Assembly: GCF_016427605.1 (NCBI RefSeq)
Contig: NZ_JAELXQ010000013.1
Span: 1-64,000, forward strand
Direction: 5' to 3'
Source of the DNA: Ochrobactrum sp. Q0168
Lineage (GTDB): Bacteria; Pseudomonadota; Alphaproteobacteria; Rhizobiales; Rhizobiaceae
Length of the DNA: 64,000 nt
The translations under genes were made by a program, and so were the position numbers. This document shows, piece by piece, positions 55,484 to 64,000 of this stretch; positions within the stretch are counted from its first letter, which is position 1, and every line of letters begins with the position of its first letter. Below the pieces are notes generated by a model that made no database searches, had not been told where the DNA came from, and was given only the letters and a program-made list of their open reading frames with translations.

Positions 55484-56698
55484 ATGACGATTGCGACTGC
55501 GAAAGAGGCGATGCCCGCACCGACCACAAAAGTGCGCGACACGCGCATTGACGTGTTTCGTGCGCTTGCCCTGCTGACCATTTTCATCAACCATGTGCCG
55601 GGCACCATCTACGAGCATTTCACCCACAAGAATCTCGGTTTTTCCGATTCGGCGGAAGGCTTTGTGCTGATTTCCGGCATGGCCGTGGCACTGGCCTATG
55701 GCAGCAAATTCGGCCCCGGTAACCGTCTTCTGCTGACATTGAAGATGTGGCGTCGCGCGGGCGTGCTTTATACCACCCACATCATGACGACCATGGCGAC
55801 GATCGCCATCTTCGCTTCCGCTGCGATCTTCCTGAAGCGTTCCGAACTGCTCAAGGAAATCAATATCGAGCCGCTGCTCAAGCAGCCGGTCGAGGCCCTG
55901 TTCGGTCTGGTCACGCTGGGTCATCAGCTCGGCTATAACAACATCCTGTCAATGTACGCCGTCATGCTGGTCCTGACGCCGATCCTGCTTCTGCTGGCGC
56001 GCATCAGTCTGCCGCTGATGCTGGGCGTTTCGGGCATGGTCTGGTTCCTGTCTGGTCTTTATCAGGTCGCGCCGATCAATTATCCGACGGAAGGCGTTTG
56101 GTTCCTGAACCCGCTTTCCTGGCAGTTCCTGTTCGCGATCGGCATTGCAGGCGTGATCCATGTTCGGCGTGGCGGCCAGCTGCCCACCCATCCGGCGCTG
56201 ATTGGCCTTGCCCTCGGCTATCTGGTGCTGGCGCTGGCCTGGGTCCGCATTCCGCTTTGGGGTGTGGATGCCTCGATGGGCCTGCCGATGATCATCACCG
56301 GCTTTGACAAGACCTTCCTGTCGGGTCCGCGTCTTCTGCACATTCTGGCTATGGCCTATCTCATTGCCGTGGTGCCGACGCTGAACAGCATCGCCCGCAC
56401 AGCGCCGGACAATCCGTTGGCCATCCTAGGCAAGCATTCGCTGCCGGTGTTCATCGCGGGCACGCTGCTTGCCATGGTGGCGCAGGTGATGAAGCTGGTC
56501 AATCCAGGCGGTCTTCCTTATGACACCCTACTCATTGCAACGGGTATCGTGATGCAGTTCGCGCTCGCCTATTATCTGGAATGGCTGCCGACGATTGGCT
56601 GGGGCAAGCAGGGCGCAGCCAAGCCTGCCGTTCCTGCCGCCGAGCCGGTGAAGATGCAAGCGGCACCGAAACCGCAACCAGCGCTGCAGCGCTATTGA
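55484..56698 (+). CDS. opgC: OpgC-type glucan succinyl/acyltransferase
   Basis: A 404-residue inner-membrane protein with about ten helices matching OpgC (RDTRIDVFRALALLTIFINHVP; NLGFSDSAEGFVLISGMAVALAYG, split). OpgC proteins add succinyl groups to osmoregulated periplasmic glucans. In Brucella abortus a protein of this family (cyclic glucan modifier) succinylates the cyclic beta-1,2-glucan virulence factor, which this gene very likely corresponds to. The C-terminus is a Pro/Ala-rich cytoplasmic tail. A terminator follows. Confidence 0.88.
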   Translation: MTIATAKEAMPAPTTKVRDTRIDVFRALALLTIFINHVPGTIYEHFTHKNLGFSDSAEGFVLISGMAVALAYGSKFGPGNRLLLTLKMWRRAGVLYTTHIMTTMATIAIFASAAIFLKRSELLKEINIEPLLKQPVEALFGLVTLGHQLGYNNILSMYAVMLVLTPILLLLARISLPLMLGVSGMVWFLSGLYQVAPINYPTEGVWFLNPLSWQFLFAIGIAGVIHVRRGGQLPTHPALIGLALGYLVLALAWVRIPLWGVDASMGLPMIITGFDKTFLSGPRLLHILAMAYLIAVVPTLNSIARTAPDNPLAILGKHSLPVFIAGTLLAMVAQVMKLVNPGGLPYDTLLIATGIVMQFALAYYLEWLPTIGWGKQGAAKPAVPAAEPVKMQAAPKPQPALQRY

Positions 56699-56704
56699 TT
56701 AAGA

Positions 56705-56728
56705 GGCCGCCTTCGGGCGGCTTTTCCT
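56705..56728 (+). terminator. Rho-independent terminator after opgC
   Basis: GCCGCC-TTCG-GGCGGC followed by TTTTCCTTT. Confidence 0.9.
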
Positions 56729-56777
56729 TTCTGCTCAGTCCAGTGCTGCTGGAAATTTCCACAGGTCCAACTCAAAA

Positions 56778-56792
56778 TTAACCATTCATTAA
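56778..56792 (+). promoter_or_regulatory. Full CtrA box upstream of candidate small RNA
   Basis: TTAA-CCATTCA-TTAA: both half-sites and the 7 bp spacing match the CtrA consensus, with TTAACCAT as the common left arm. It would sit near position -35 of a transcript starting about 56815; TTTAAT at 56804-56809 is a plausible -10. Confidence 0.65.
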
Positions 56793-56811
56793 TCTTAAGA
56801 GGGTTTAATCA

Positions 56812-56911
56812 TTTACATCCAGTTCGGCTGGATTCTTACCGAGTGGTTTAGCCACTCTGTTTGACGCCTCCCTGTTAAACTCCTGAGAGCCGCCTTCGCG
56901 GCTCTTTTTTT
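56812..56911 (+). ncRNA. Candidate small RNA with three hairpins and terminator
   Basis: Hairpin 1 is ATCCAG-TTCGG-CTGGAT (56817-56833), hairpin 2 GAGTGG-TTTAG-CCACTC (56841-56857), and a Rho-independent terminator AGAGCCGC-CTTC-GCGGCTCT plus T7 ends it (56886-56911). A single-stranded CCTCCC (56867-56872) between hairpin 2 and the terminator could pair with Shine-Dalgarno sequences. There is no open frame, and the opgC transcript has already ended at 56728, so this terminator needs its own transcript. The layout matches trans-acting small RNAs of Rhizobiales; the 5' end is inferred. Confidence 0.65.
56886..56911 (+). terminator. Strong Rho-independent terminator of the small RNA
   Basis: An 8 bp stem AGAGCCGC / GCGGCTCT with loop CTTC is followed by seven T. 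Confidence 0.93.
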
Positions 56912-56953
56912 GTGCCTGCAAGGCTCTAGCGGCCAGCGTTTGAACGCATGAGG

Positions 56954-56979
56954 GGAACCGGAAGCCGGTTCGACCCGTT
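56954..56979 (+). promoter_or_regulatory. EcfG-like promoter upstream of the DUF1465 gene
   Basis: GGAAC, 17 bases, CGTT, a match to the alphaproteobacterial general-stress promoter with one base longer spacing than at rpoH. It lies 183 bp before the DUF1465 start. Confidence 0.5.
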
Positions 56980-57015
56980 CTGCTTGCAGGGACAGTTAAC
57001 CACCCCTTGAAAATG

Positions 57016-57030
57016 TTAACCGAACGTTAA
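57016..57030 (+). promoter_or_regulatory. Full CtrA box upstream of the DUF1465 gene
   Basis: TTAA-CCGAACG-TTAA matches the CtrA consensus in both halves and spacing; a further GTTAACC half-site lies at 56996-57002. Distance to the DUF1465 start is about 130 bp. Confidence 0.6.
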
Positions 57031-57161
57031 ACATAATCTTGCGCGACCGTGCATGAAGGTGCAGTTTGTCGTGGACTTGTTTGATGTGACTGTTCCGTCC
57101 GAACGTCCCGCGTGGTCGAACGGCGGTTCAGTATTTTTCAGTCGCGTTCATCCTCCAGTGG

Positions 57162-57743
57162 ATGCGATCAACGAATGGGCCGCCGATGCAGGCGGTCATG
57201 CAGGGTGACAGAGCAGTGATTAGCGAACAGAGACAGATGCCGAGCAATATGATCAGCCTCGCAGAGCGCATGGTCTTCTCGGATTCGTTCAAGCCGATCT
57301 ACAGCCAGGGCATGGATATGGTCGAGGAAGCAGCGAGCTATCTCGACGGCGAAGGCCGTGAAGAAGCGCGCAACCTGTCGCGGGTTGCAGCAACGCTTTA
57401 TGCCGCCGAATCGATGCGTCTCACCACCCGTCTCATGCAGATTGCGTCCTGGCTGCTGCTCCAGCGCGCCGCCCGCAACGGCGAGATGAACCGCCAGCAA
57501 GTGTCTGCCGAAAAGGCCAAGGTGCGCCTCGACACGCCATCGGCTGGCGAAGGCGCTCCGGGCTGGAGCGAACTGCCCCCCGCTTTTGCCGAACTCGTGG
57601 AGCGCTCGATGCGCTTGCAGGCGCGCGTGCGCCGCATGGACCGTGAAGTCTATGGCGATGTGGTTTCCTTGCAGGCCAATCCGCACGGCAATCCGGTTTC
57701 CGAACAGATTGTGTTGCTGAAGACTGCCTTCGGCGCTTCTTAA
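57162..57743 (+). CDS. DUF1465 protein, cell-cycle-linked promoter
   Basis: A 193-residue helical protein matching DUF1465 (ISLAERMVFSDSFKPIYSQGMDMVEEAASYL... split, then MRLTTRLMQIASWLLLQRA). The family is common in alphaproteobacteria and its function is not known to me. The start is uncertain: ATG codons at 57162, 57186, 57198 and 57237 are all in frame without a clear ribosome-binding site, and the conserved part begins at about MPSNMISLAERM (57237). Its promoter region has a CtrA box and an EcfG-like site. Confidence 0.8.
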   Translation: MRSTNGPPMQAVMQGDRAVISEQRQMPSNMISLAERMVFSDSFKPIYSQGMDMVEEAASYLDGEGREEARNLSRVAATLYAAESMRLTTRLMQIASWLLLQRAARNGEMNRQQVSAEKAKVRLDTPSAGEGAPGWSELPPAFAELVERSMRLQARVRRMDREVYGDVVSLQANPHGNPVSEQIVLLKTAFGAS

Positions 57744-57755
57744 GGGCCGCTGATA

Positions 57756-57871
57756 TTTTGGCTATGACGGCCTGCAAATGGCGTTCTTTTCCGCTTCCGG
57801 TGCTCACGTACCTTATGTACGCTGCGCTCCGGTTCTCAAAGCCCACCATTTTCGGCTCGTCATAGCCAAAA
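57756..57871 (+). repeat. Bru-RS-like palindromic repeat, copy 6
   Basis: Ends TTTTGGCTATGACGG and CGTCATAGCCAAAA, with inner CCTGCAAATGGCG and core CTTCCGGTGCTCACGTAC / GTACGCTGCGCTCCGG. It is one of the best-preserved palindromes and lies between the DUF1465 gene and ruvC. Confidence 0.87.
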
Positions 57872-57963
57872 TCTGCGCTGCCCCGTCCGTGCTTTCGGCG
57901 CGTGTTTCTCTTTTGTTCACTTTTCTGCTGTCAAGTGAATCCGTCTGAGGATAGGGTTCGCTT

Positions 57964-58494
57964 ATGAAAGAAACGATTCGCATTATTGGCATCGATCCGG
58001 GCCTGCGCCGCACGGGGTGGGGCATTGTCGAATCGCTGGGCAATTCGCTGCACTTCATCGGCTCGGGCACGGTGACGTCGAATGCCGAGATGGATCTCGC
58101 CTCGCGACTTTGCCAGTTGCATGAGGGGCTTTCCAAAGTTCTGCATGAATTCATGCCGCACGAGGCGGCGGTTGAGCATACTTTCGTCAACAAGGATGCA
58201 ACCGCAACGCTCAAGCTTGGGCAGGCGCGCGGCATTGCCCTGCTGGCTCCCGCACAGGCAGGCCTGCCCGTGGCGGAATATGCGCCGAATGCGGTCAAGA
58301 AAGCGGTGATCGGCGTCGGTCACGGCGAAAAGCAGCAGATCCACATGATGGTCAAGGTGCTGATGCCGCGCGCGTCGTTCGACACGAGTGATGCTGCCGA
58401 TGCGTTGGCCATTGCCATTTGCCATGCCCATCATCGTCAGAGCATTGTAAGCGCCCGCCGGATGCAGGCGCTGCTGGAGCGCGCTGCGAGCTGA
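57964..58494 (+). CDS. ruvC: Holliday junction resolvase RuvC
   Basis: A 176-residue endonuclease that cuts Holliday junctions bound by RuvAB. Catalytic acids lie in IGIDPG (residue 11), AVEHTF and [10 protein letters not shown]. It begins the ruvCAB cluster; yebC is not adjacent here. Confidence 0.96.
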
Positions 58495-58504
58495 TGAGCA
58501 AGAA

Positions 58505-58570
58505 TACGTTTTTGTTTTTCGCGCGCATCTTGTCCGAAAACCGTTTCACACTTTTCGGGATGCGCTTTTA
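58505..58570. repeat. Palindromic repeat (family shared with 44966-45028)
   Basis: GTTTTTGTTTTTCGCGCGC precedes arms GCGCATC...CCGAAAA and TTTTCGG-GATGCGC. It fills the 92 bp between ruvC and ruvA and may separate their translation or stabilise mRNA segments. Confidence 0.75.
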
Positions 58571-58586
58571 GCGGGGTAGGACCAGA

Positions 58587-59204
58587 ATGATCGGCAAGCT
58601 TAAGGGCGTGATCGATGAAATTGCCGAGGATCATGCCGTAATCGATGTGCATGGCGTCGGCTATGTGGCGTTTTGTTCGGCGCGCACGCTGGGCAATCTC
58701 GGCGGCGCGGGCGAGGCGGCCATTCTGTTCATCGAAACCTATGTCCGCGAGGACATGATCCGCCTTTATGGTTTTGCCAATCAGCTTGAGCGCGAATGGT
58801 TTCGCCTGTTGCAAAATGTGCAGGGCGTCGGCGCAAAAGTGGCTCTGGCGGTGCTTAGCACATTATCTCCATCGGAACTCGCCAATGCGATTGCACTGCG
58901 GGATATCGCCATGGTGTCGCGCGCGCCGGGCGTCGGCAAGAAAGTGGCGGAGCGCATCGTCACCGAATTGAAGAACAAGGCCCCCGCCTTCGCTGGTGAG
59001 GCGAGCGGCACCATCGGGCTCAAGCAGGAGCTTGGGGCCGGAGCGGCCCCGGCTCCCGTCGCGGATGCCGTGTCGGCGCTTTCCAATCTCGGTTACTCGC
59101 GCGATCAGGCGGTGAATGCCGTTGCGGCTGCGCTGAAAGAGGCGGGCGAGGGCGCCGATTCGGCCAAGCTGATCCGTCTTGGTTTGAAGGAACTTTCCCG
59201 ATGA
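58587..59204 (+). CDS. ruvA: Holliday junction DNA helicase subunit RuvA
   Basis: A 205-residue junction-binding protein starting [12 protein letters not shown], with two helix-hairpin-helix motifs in the middle ([31 protein letters not shown]) and a C-terminal RuvB-binding domain. It is followed 55 bp later by ruvB. Confidence 0.97.
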   Translation: MIGKLKGVIDEIAEDHAVIDVHGVGYVAFCSARTLGNLGGAGEAAILFIETYVREDMIRLYGFANQLEREWFRLLQNVQGVGAKVALAVLSTLSPSELANAIALRDIAMVSRAPGVGKKVAERIVTELKNKAPAFAGEASGTIGLKQELGAGAAPAPVADAVSALSNLGYSRDQAVNAVAAALKEAGEGADSAKLIRLGLKELSR

Positions 59205-59259
59205 TAATCTGCGCGGTGAGATACTTGTCTGAACATGATGTTCATGCGAGGAGGAAGGC

Positions 59260-60303
59260 ATGAGCGACCGCAACCCTCTCATCGATGCCGACAGACGCGT
59301 AGACGAAGACAATACGCTGCGCCCGCAGACGCTTGACGATTTCGTCGGGCAGGCGGCGGCGCGCGCCAATCTCAAGGTCTTCATCGAAGCGGCCAAAGTG
59401 CGTGGCGAGGCGCTGGATCACGTACTCTTCGTCGGTCCTCCCGGTCTCGGCAAGACGACGCTGGCGCAGATAATGGCCAAGGAACTTGGCGTCAATTTCC
59501 GCTCCACGTCGGGCCCGGTTATCGCCAAGGCTGGCGATCTGGCGGCTTTGCTCACCAATCTCGAAGAGCGCGATGTGCTCTTCATCGATGAAATTCATCG
59601 TCTGAGCCCGGCAGTGGAAGAAATTCTCTATCCGGCGATGGAAGATTTCCAGCTGGACCTGATCATCGGCGAAGGCCCGGCGGCGCGTTCGGTGAAGATC
59701 GATCTTGCGAAATTCACGCTGGTTGCGGCGACGACGCGTCTTGGTCTCCTGACCACGCCTTTGCGCGACCGTTTCGGCATTCCGGTGCGGCTTAATTTCT
59801 ATACGGTCGAGGAACTGGAATATATCGTGCGCCGCGGCGCGCGCATCATGCAGATGGGCATTTCGCCGGATGGTGCGCTGGAAGTCGCGCGCCGTTCGCG
59901 GGGGACACCGCGTATCGCCGGACGCTTGCTGCGTCGTGTGCGCGATTTCGCGCTGGTCGCCGGGAGCGACGTCATCGACCGCAAGATTGCCGATGAGGCG
60001 CTGTCGCGGCTTGAGGTAGATAATCGCGGGCTGGATCAGCTCGACCGGCGTTACCTCAATATCATCGCGCGCAATTTCGGCGGCGGGCCGGTCGGGATCG
60101 AAACGATAGCGGCAGGGCTTTCCGAACCGCGTGATGCGATTGAAGACATTATCGAGCCTTATCTCATCCAGCAGGGCTTTCTCCAGCGCACGCCGCGCGG
60201 TCGCGTTCTGACGGCGATTGCATGGCAGCATCTGGGATTGCCCGCGCCGGCGGAAATCATCCAGCAGGCGCAATTCGGCCTCTTCATGGAAGACAATGAC
60301 TAA
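59260..60303 (+). CDS. ruvB: Holliday junction DNA helicase subunit RuvB
   Basis: A 347-residue AAA+ motor. Walker [10 protein letters not shown] (about residues 62-70), Walker B FIDEIHRL, sensor-1 TLVAATTR and the C-terminal winged helix are complete. RuvA-bound RuvB rings drive branch migration. Its end overlaps the start of ybgC by 8 bp. Confidence 0.97.
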   Translation: MSDRNPLIDADRRVDEDNTLRPQTLDDFVGQAAARANLKVFIEAAKVRGEALDHVLFVGPPGLGKTTLAQIMAKELGVNFRSTSGPVIAKAGDLAALLTNLEERDVLFIDEIHRLSPAVEEILYPAMEDFQLDLIIGEGPAARSVKIDLAKFTLVAATTRLGLLTTPLRDRFGIPVRLNFYTVEELEYIVRRGARIMQMGISPDGALEVARRSRGTPRIAGRLLRRVRDFALVAGSDVIDRKIADEALSRLEVDNRGLDQLDRRYLNIIARNFGGGPVGIETIAAGLSEPRDAIEDIIEPYLIQQGFLQRTPRGRVLTAIAWQHLGLPAPAEIIQQAQFGLFMEDND

Positions 60304-60775
60304 GAGTATCGGGACCGATCGAAACGAACATGCGGCGCTTGAAGCTGTATCCGGTGCGCTGAAAGACGGGGCGCATTACCTTTATGCGCGCATCTATTAT
60401 GCCGACACGGATTTTTCCGGCTTTGTCTATCACGGGCGCTATCTGGAATTTTACGAGCGCGGACGCACCGATTTCCTGCGCTTGCAGGATGTGCATCATA
60501 TCGAGCTTGCCGAAGGTTCGCTTGGCGAAGAAATGGTCTGGGTCGTGCGGCGCATGGAGATCGATTACAAGTCTCCGGCCCGGATGGACGATCTCATCCT
60601 GATTGAAACGCGTGTCAGCGAAATTCGCGGGGCGCGGGTCATCATGGCGCAGACAATCACCTGCGAGGGGCGCCTGCTCTCTGAAGCCAAAGTGGAAGCG
60701 GTGATGATCACCAAGGAAGGTCACCCACGCCGGATACCGGACGAGTGGCGTGAGGCTTTCACCAAGGGAAGCTGA
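60296..60775 (+). CDS. ybgC: Tol-Pal system acyl-CoA thioesterase YbgC
   Basis: A 159-residue hotdog-fold thioesterase. The active-site motif is [19 protein letters not shown], with the catalytic Asp. Members of this family accompany tol genes. The ATG overlaps the ruvB end; the longer frame upstream is a ruvB shadow. A 584 bp gap separates it from tolQ. Confidence 0.92.
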   Translation: MTKSIGTDRNEHAALEAVSGALKDGAHYLYARIYYADTDFSGFVYHGRYLEFYERGRTDFLRLQDVHHIELAEGSLGEEMVWVVRRMEIDYKSPARMDDLILIETRVSEIRGARVIMAQTITCEGRLLSEAKVEAVMITKEGHPRRIPDEWREAFTKGS

Positions 60776-61359
60776 TTTTCAGGCTGCCCTCCCAAGAATT
60801 GAGGGTGCTGTTAGCGCGTTTATTTTAAAGCGCTCCCTCATTGATGGCCAATTTTGGCATGTTGGGGCGATATAGGTGCAAATGCTAACGCATCTTTAAC
60901 CATAATATTCGATTAATCATTCTGACGGAATCGGTTGAACGGCAGGCGGCAAGCGCAGCGCCTTCCTTTCACCAAAATTAACCGTAACAAGCGCCGTAGG
61001 GATTTAAAGTTGTAAATCCGGCATGTGTGCTTTGGGGCGGTTGCGATGCGAATGTCTGCATGTCCTGCCTGGGTGTGCGAACAGCGCGGGAAGCAGTTTC
61101 GGGAAAAGTGCCGAGCGTTTTTCCTGATCGAACTGCATCGAACAAGACGTAAAGCTGCGCAGATTGGATCACCCGGGTTTCGGGACGATCCGTGACGATT
61201 TGCGATGCCGCCCGGTCCCGTGCCGGGCGTTTGGATTCAAAAACAGGACATTCCAGCAGAAGACCGAACGGCTCTGCGGCTGGAAATGCCTAAAGACAGA
61301 GAAGGTTGGGGTTTGCGGTCTGGATATAGGATCCGCGCAAACCTCGAAACGGTGGATCG
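60776..61359 (+). other. 584 bp region before tolQ
   Basis: No gene is recognised. Its right part holds CGCCCGG-TCCCGTG-CCGGGCG (61209-61229), a 7 bp hairpin followed by TTTGG, which might attenuate transcription before tolQ. AT-rich sequence with TTAACCATAATATTCGATTAA at 60896-60916 is a CtrA-like arrangement but with 13 rather than 7 bases between half-sites. Confidence 0.5.
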
Positions 61360-62070
61360 ATGGAAAATGTTGCGTTAGCGGCCCCCGCCGCCGATGTTAC
61401 CCTCTGGGGTCTGTTTATGCAGGCAAACTGGGTGGTCAAGCTGGTCATGCTGGGCTTGCTTGGCGCCTCGGTCTGGACCTGGGCTATCGTCGTGGACAAG
61501 GTGATCGCCTATAGCCGCGCGCGCCGCGCCATTGATCGCTTCGAGCAGGCTTTCTGGTCGGGCCAGTCTCTGGAAGAGCTCTATCGCAATCTCGGCGAAC
61601 GCCGCACCACCGGCATGGCGTCGATCTTCATGGCCGCCATGCGCGAATGGAAAAAATCCTTCGAGAAGGGCGCACGTTCCCCCATCGGCCTTCAGATGCG
61701 TATCGACAAGGCGATGGATGTCGCGCTGGCGCGTGAAAGCGAAAAGATGGAATCGCGTCTCGGTTTCCTGGCCACCATCGGTTCCGCCGCACCGTTTATC
61801 GGTCTGTTCGGTACGGTTGTCGGTATCATGACCTCGTTCCAGGCTATCGCCGCTTCCAAGAATACCAGTCTCGCGGTTGTGGCGCCGGGTATTGCCGAAG
61901 CACTTCTCGCGACGGCTATCGGTCTTCTGGCCGCTATTCCTGCTGTTATTGCCTATAACAAGCTCTCATCCGATGCGGGCAAGATCGGCGGACGGCTTGA
62001 GGGCTTTGCAGACGAGTTTTCCGCCATACTGTCGCGCCAAATTGATGAGAAGCTGACGCCGCGCAATTGA
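61360..62070 (+). CDS. tolQ: TolQ, Tol-Pal proton channel subunit
   Basis: A 236-residue inner-membrane protein with three helices (about 20-45, 140-160, 175-200). GSAAPFIGLFGTVVGIM and ALLATAIGLLAAIPAVIAYN hold the stator core. With TolR it uses the proton gradient to energise TolA during cell division and outer-membrane constriction. Confidence 0.96.
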   Translation: MENVALAAPAADVTLWGLFMQANWVVKLVMLGLLGASVWTWAIVVDKVIAYSRARRAIDRFEQAFWSGQSLEELYRNLGERRTTGMASIFMAAMREWKKSFEKGARSPIGLQMRIDKAMDVALARESEKMESRLGFLATIGSAAPFIGLFGTVVGIMTSFQAIAASKNTSLAVVAPGIAEALLATAIGLLAAIPAVIAYNKLSSDAGKIGGRLEGFADEFSAILSRQIDEKLTPRN

Positions 62071-62116
62071 GCGCCTTCCAGCGAATACGGCAAATCGAGC
62101 TTTCGGGAATCTTGCA

Positions 62117-62566
62117 ATGGGCATGTCGGTAGGAAATGGAATGCAGTCGGGCGGACGCCGCAGGCGCGGCCGCAAGAAGGCACTGATGAGTGAAATCAAC
62201 GTTACGCCCTTCGTCGACGTGATGCTGGTGTTGCTCATCATTTTCATGGTCTCCGCGCCGCTTCTGACGGTCGGCGTGCCGATTGATCTGCCGGATACGC
62301 AGGCTAAGGCGATGAACGCCGATACGCAGCCCATCACCGTTTCGGTCAGCAATGAAGGCAAGGTCTATCTGCAGGAAACTGAAATTCCAATCGAAGAGGT
62401 CGTGCCGAAGCTTCAGGCGATCGCCAAGACGGGCTATGAAGAGCGCATTTTCGTGCGCGGTGACAAGGCTGCCGATTACGGCACCGTCATGAAGGTCATG
62501 GCCCGCATTTCCGCCGCCGGTTTCAAGAATATCGGCCTTGTGACCCTCCAGGAGCAGGATAGCTGA
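62117..62566 (+). CDS. tolR: TolR, Tol-Pal stator subunit
   Basis: A 149-residue protein with one membrane helix (INVTPFVDVMLVLLIIFMV, with the proton-carrying Asp in FVDVM) and a periplasmic domain. The N-terminus is unusually basic (GGRRRRGRKK). It lies 46 bp after tolQ and 7 bp before tolA. Confidence 0.95.
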   Translation: MGMSVGNGMQSGGRRRRGRKKALMSEINVTPFVDVMLVLLIIFMVSAPLLTVGVPIDLPDTQAKAMNADTQPITVSVSNEGKVYLQETEIPIEEVVPKLQAIAKTGYEERIFVRGDKAADYGTVMKVMARISAAGFKNIGLVTLQEQDS

Positions 62567-62573
62567 CGCCATC

Positions 62574-63644
62574 ATGAAGGCTGGCCTGACATCTTCTGTA
62601 GCGCTCCATACCATCGTCATTGCGCTGGGGCTCTTTTCCTTTTCCTCGCCGAAGGCATTCGACGTGCAGGATTCGGAGTCGTTCCCGGTCGACATCGTGC
62701 CGATTGAATCCATCACGCAAATTCAGCAAGGCGAGAAGACGGCTCCTATGAAGGAGAAGTCTGCGCCGATCCCGACGACCAAGCCGCAAACCGTTCCCAA
62801 TGCCCAGAATGTTGGCGATCAGGAGGTCGATACCACGACCCCACCGAAGCCTGACACCAAGGCAAAGCCAATCGAGGCGGCGGAAGAGCCAAAAGCCCAG
62901 CCGGAACCAGTGAAGAAGCCGGAACCGAAGCCTGAGCCCAAGCCCGAACCGAAGCCGGAAGAAAAGCCGACGCCGGTTCCCGCGACCGAAATGCAGGCCA
63001 AGCCTGAGCCGAAGCAGGAAGTGAAGCCTGACCCGGTGGCCGAAGCCATCGAGAAGCAGGCCGAAACGCCGGATGCGAATACGCCGAAGCTGCCGGACAA
63101 TGTGCCCGCGCCGCAGTCCAAGCCGAAGCCGCCGCAGGCGCAGACCGCCAAGACGCCGGATCGCAAGCCAACGGATGAAAAGAAGCCGACGCAGTCCGCA
63201 TCGCAGACCTCGCAGTCGAAAAACGATGCGATTGCCGATGAGGTTTCGGCGCTGCTCAACAAGCAGAAGGCTTCGGGTGGCGGCGCGAAGCGCTCGACCG
63301 ATCAGGCGTCGCTTGGCGGCAAGAAGAATACCGGCGGCTCGAAGCTCAGCCAAAGTGAAATGGATGCGCTGCGCGGTGCGATTTCCAAGTGCTGGAACGT
63401 GCCTGCCGGTGTGGCCGATGCGCCGGGGCTGGTTGTGACCGTGAAGATGAAGCTGAACCAGGACGGCTCCATTCAGGGCGTTCCGGAAGTGACATCGGGC
63501 GGTGGCGGCGACGGTGTTGGCCGCGCGGCGGCGGAAAGCGCCAAGCGCGCGGTCGCACGCTGCGCCCCGTATAACCTGCCAGTCGACAAATATGATTCAT
63601 GGTCGGAAGTGATCGTCAACTTCGACCCGAGCGAAATGTTCTGA
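62574..63644 (+). CDS. tolA: TolA, Tol-Pal envelope-spanning subunit
   Basis: A 356-residue protein: N-terminal membrane helix ([14 protein letters not shown]), a long Pro/Glu/Lys-rich periplasmic stalk with repeated KPEPKPE units (residues 95-210), and a C-terminal TonB-like domain that includes ISKCWNVP and RCAPYNLP, whose cysteines probably form a disulfide. The stalk in E. coli is alanine-helical; here it looks extended. It contacts TolB and Pal. Confidence 0.92.
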   Translation: MKAGLTSSVALHTIVIALGLFSFSSPKAFDVQDSESFPVDIVPIESITQIQQGEKTAPMKEKSAPIPTTKPQTVPNAQNVGDQEVDTTTPPKPDTKAKPIEAAEEPKAQPEPVKKPEPKPEPKPEPKPEEKPTPVPATEMQAKPEPKQEVKPDPVAEAIEKQAETPDANTPKLPDNVPAPQSKPKPPQAQTAKTPDRKPTDEKKPTQSASQTSQSKNDAIADEVSALLNKQKASGGGAKRSTDQASLGGKKNTGGSKLSQSEMDALRGAISKCWNVPAGVADAPGLVVTVKMKLNQDGSIQGVPEVTSGGGGDGVGRAAAESAKRAVARCAPYNLPVDKYDSWSEVIVNFDPSEMF

Positions 63645-63715
63645 TCGGGGTCTTCCCGGTCGCCAGACCAAATGAAGCCCACTATGGGCAAAGGACAAAA
63701 GAGGTCCCAGAAGAT

Positions 63716-64000
63716 ATGAAAACCGGCATCCTGAAAACAAAGATCCGGACAGTCCTCTCGGCTTTCGCCTGCATGATTGCCGCAAGTCTTGTCTGCACCA
63801 TGCCAGCACGCGCCGTGGTGGAAATCAACATCAACAAGGGCGTGATCGAGCCTCTGCCGATTGCGATCACGGATTTCCTGTCCGCGGACCAGCTCGGGCC
63901 CAACATCACGTCCGTTATCGCTGCCGATCTTGAGCGTTCCGGCCTGTTTGCGCCCATCGACAAGGGCGCTTTCATTGAAAAGATTTCCAATCCCGATGCC
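63716..64000 (+). CDS. tolB: TolB, 5' part only
   Basis: The first 95 residues of the periplasmic Tol-Pal protein. A signal peptide (cleaved near MPARA-VVEI) and the N-terminal domain ([21 protein letters not shown], split before QLG) are present; the beta-propeller lies outside the window. The ATG has no strong Shine-Dalgarno sequence, only AGGTCCCAG a little upstream. Confidence 0.93.
   Translation, partial: MKTGILKTKIRTVLSAFACMIAASLVCTMPARAVVEININKGVIEPLPIAITDFLSADQLGPNITSVIAADLERSGLFAPIDKGAFIEKISNPDA

Noticed and set aside
60896..60916. CtrA box before tolQ
   Set aside because: The two TTAA half-sites are 13 bp apart instead of 7, so the match is not to consensus.
62850..63060. Short tandem repeats, possible CRISPR or minisatellite
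   Set aside because: They encode the Pro/Glu/Lys stalk of TolA in frame; unit length and sequence vary as in a protein repeat and there are no spacers.

Overview
The window is a contiguous piece of chromosome from an alphaproteobacterium of the Brucella/Ochrobactrum group (Rhizobiales). Protein families restricted to or typical of that order (GapR/DUF2312, TrcR/DUF1013, DUF1465, DUF1192, DUF4164-ZapA, a CarD regulator, an RpoH2-like sigma factor), an OpgC cyclic-glucan modifier, and six copies of a roughly 100 bp palindrome that resembles the Bru-RS elements all point there. Gene density is high and almost everything is housekeeping. I see no tRNA, rRNA, insertion sequence, prophage, CRISPR array or defence island.

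Layout. 1-8 kb: 3' end of a thiolase, a 750 bp regulatory-looking gap, a SUV3-like RNA helicase with an S4-domain protein, a 7Fe ferredoxin, CarD, and rpoH behind a match to the general-stress (EcfG) promoter. 8-15 kb: MOSC protein and M48 lipoprotein peptidase, then thiBPQ (thiamine uptake) behind a TPP riboswitch, with a divergent thiamine pyrophosphokinase. 15-25 kb: ABC-F ATPase, aldo/keto reductase, GapR, N-formylglutamate amidohydrolase, DUF1036 protein and pyruvate kinase, TPR protein, zinc-free L36, purE-purK, two DUF465 proteins. 26-34 kb: MFS permease, DUF1192, quinone oxidoreductase, TrcR, a WYL regulator with a DUF1127 protein, SDR and propionyl-CoA synthetase.

34-46 kb: a central carbon block (tkt, gap, pgk and class I aldolase on the minus strand, interrupted by an oppositely oriented PQQ-type sugar dehydrogenase), then DUF4164-zapA, 6S RNA, a membrane-SRPBCC protein, 5-formyl-THF cyclo-ligase, a YmdB-like phosphodiesterase, a GntR regulator and yebC. 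46-57 kb: zinc-free L31, MsbA-like ABC exporter, a MotA/MotB-like envelope pair, an inositol monophosphatase, EF-P, a Sel1 protein, a ThiE-like protein and OpgC. 57-64 kb: DUF1465, ruvC-ruvA-ruvB, ybgC-tolQ-tolR-tolA-tolB (tolB runs off the end).

The most interesting non-coding sites are: (a) 56.76-57.16 kb, where a full CtrA box sits just upstream of a three-hairpin, terminator-ended transcript candidate (a probable small RNA), followed by an EcfG-like promoter and a second full CtrA box before the DUF1465 gene; (b) the gap at 546-1295 with a full CtrA box and GANTC (CcrM) sites spaced 11 bp apart; and (c) zapA, whose conserved N-terminus is only recovered if translation starts at an AUA codon behind a perfect Shine-Dalgarno sequence. 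Start codons given below are my choices from ribosome-binding sites and family length; they are inferences.
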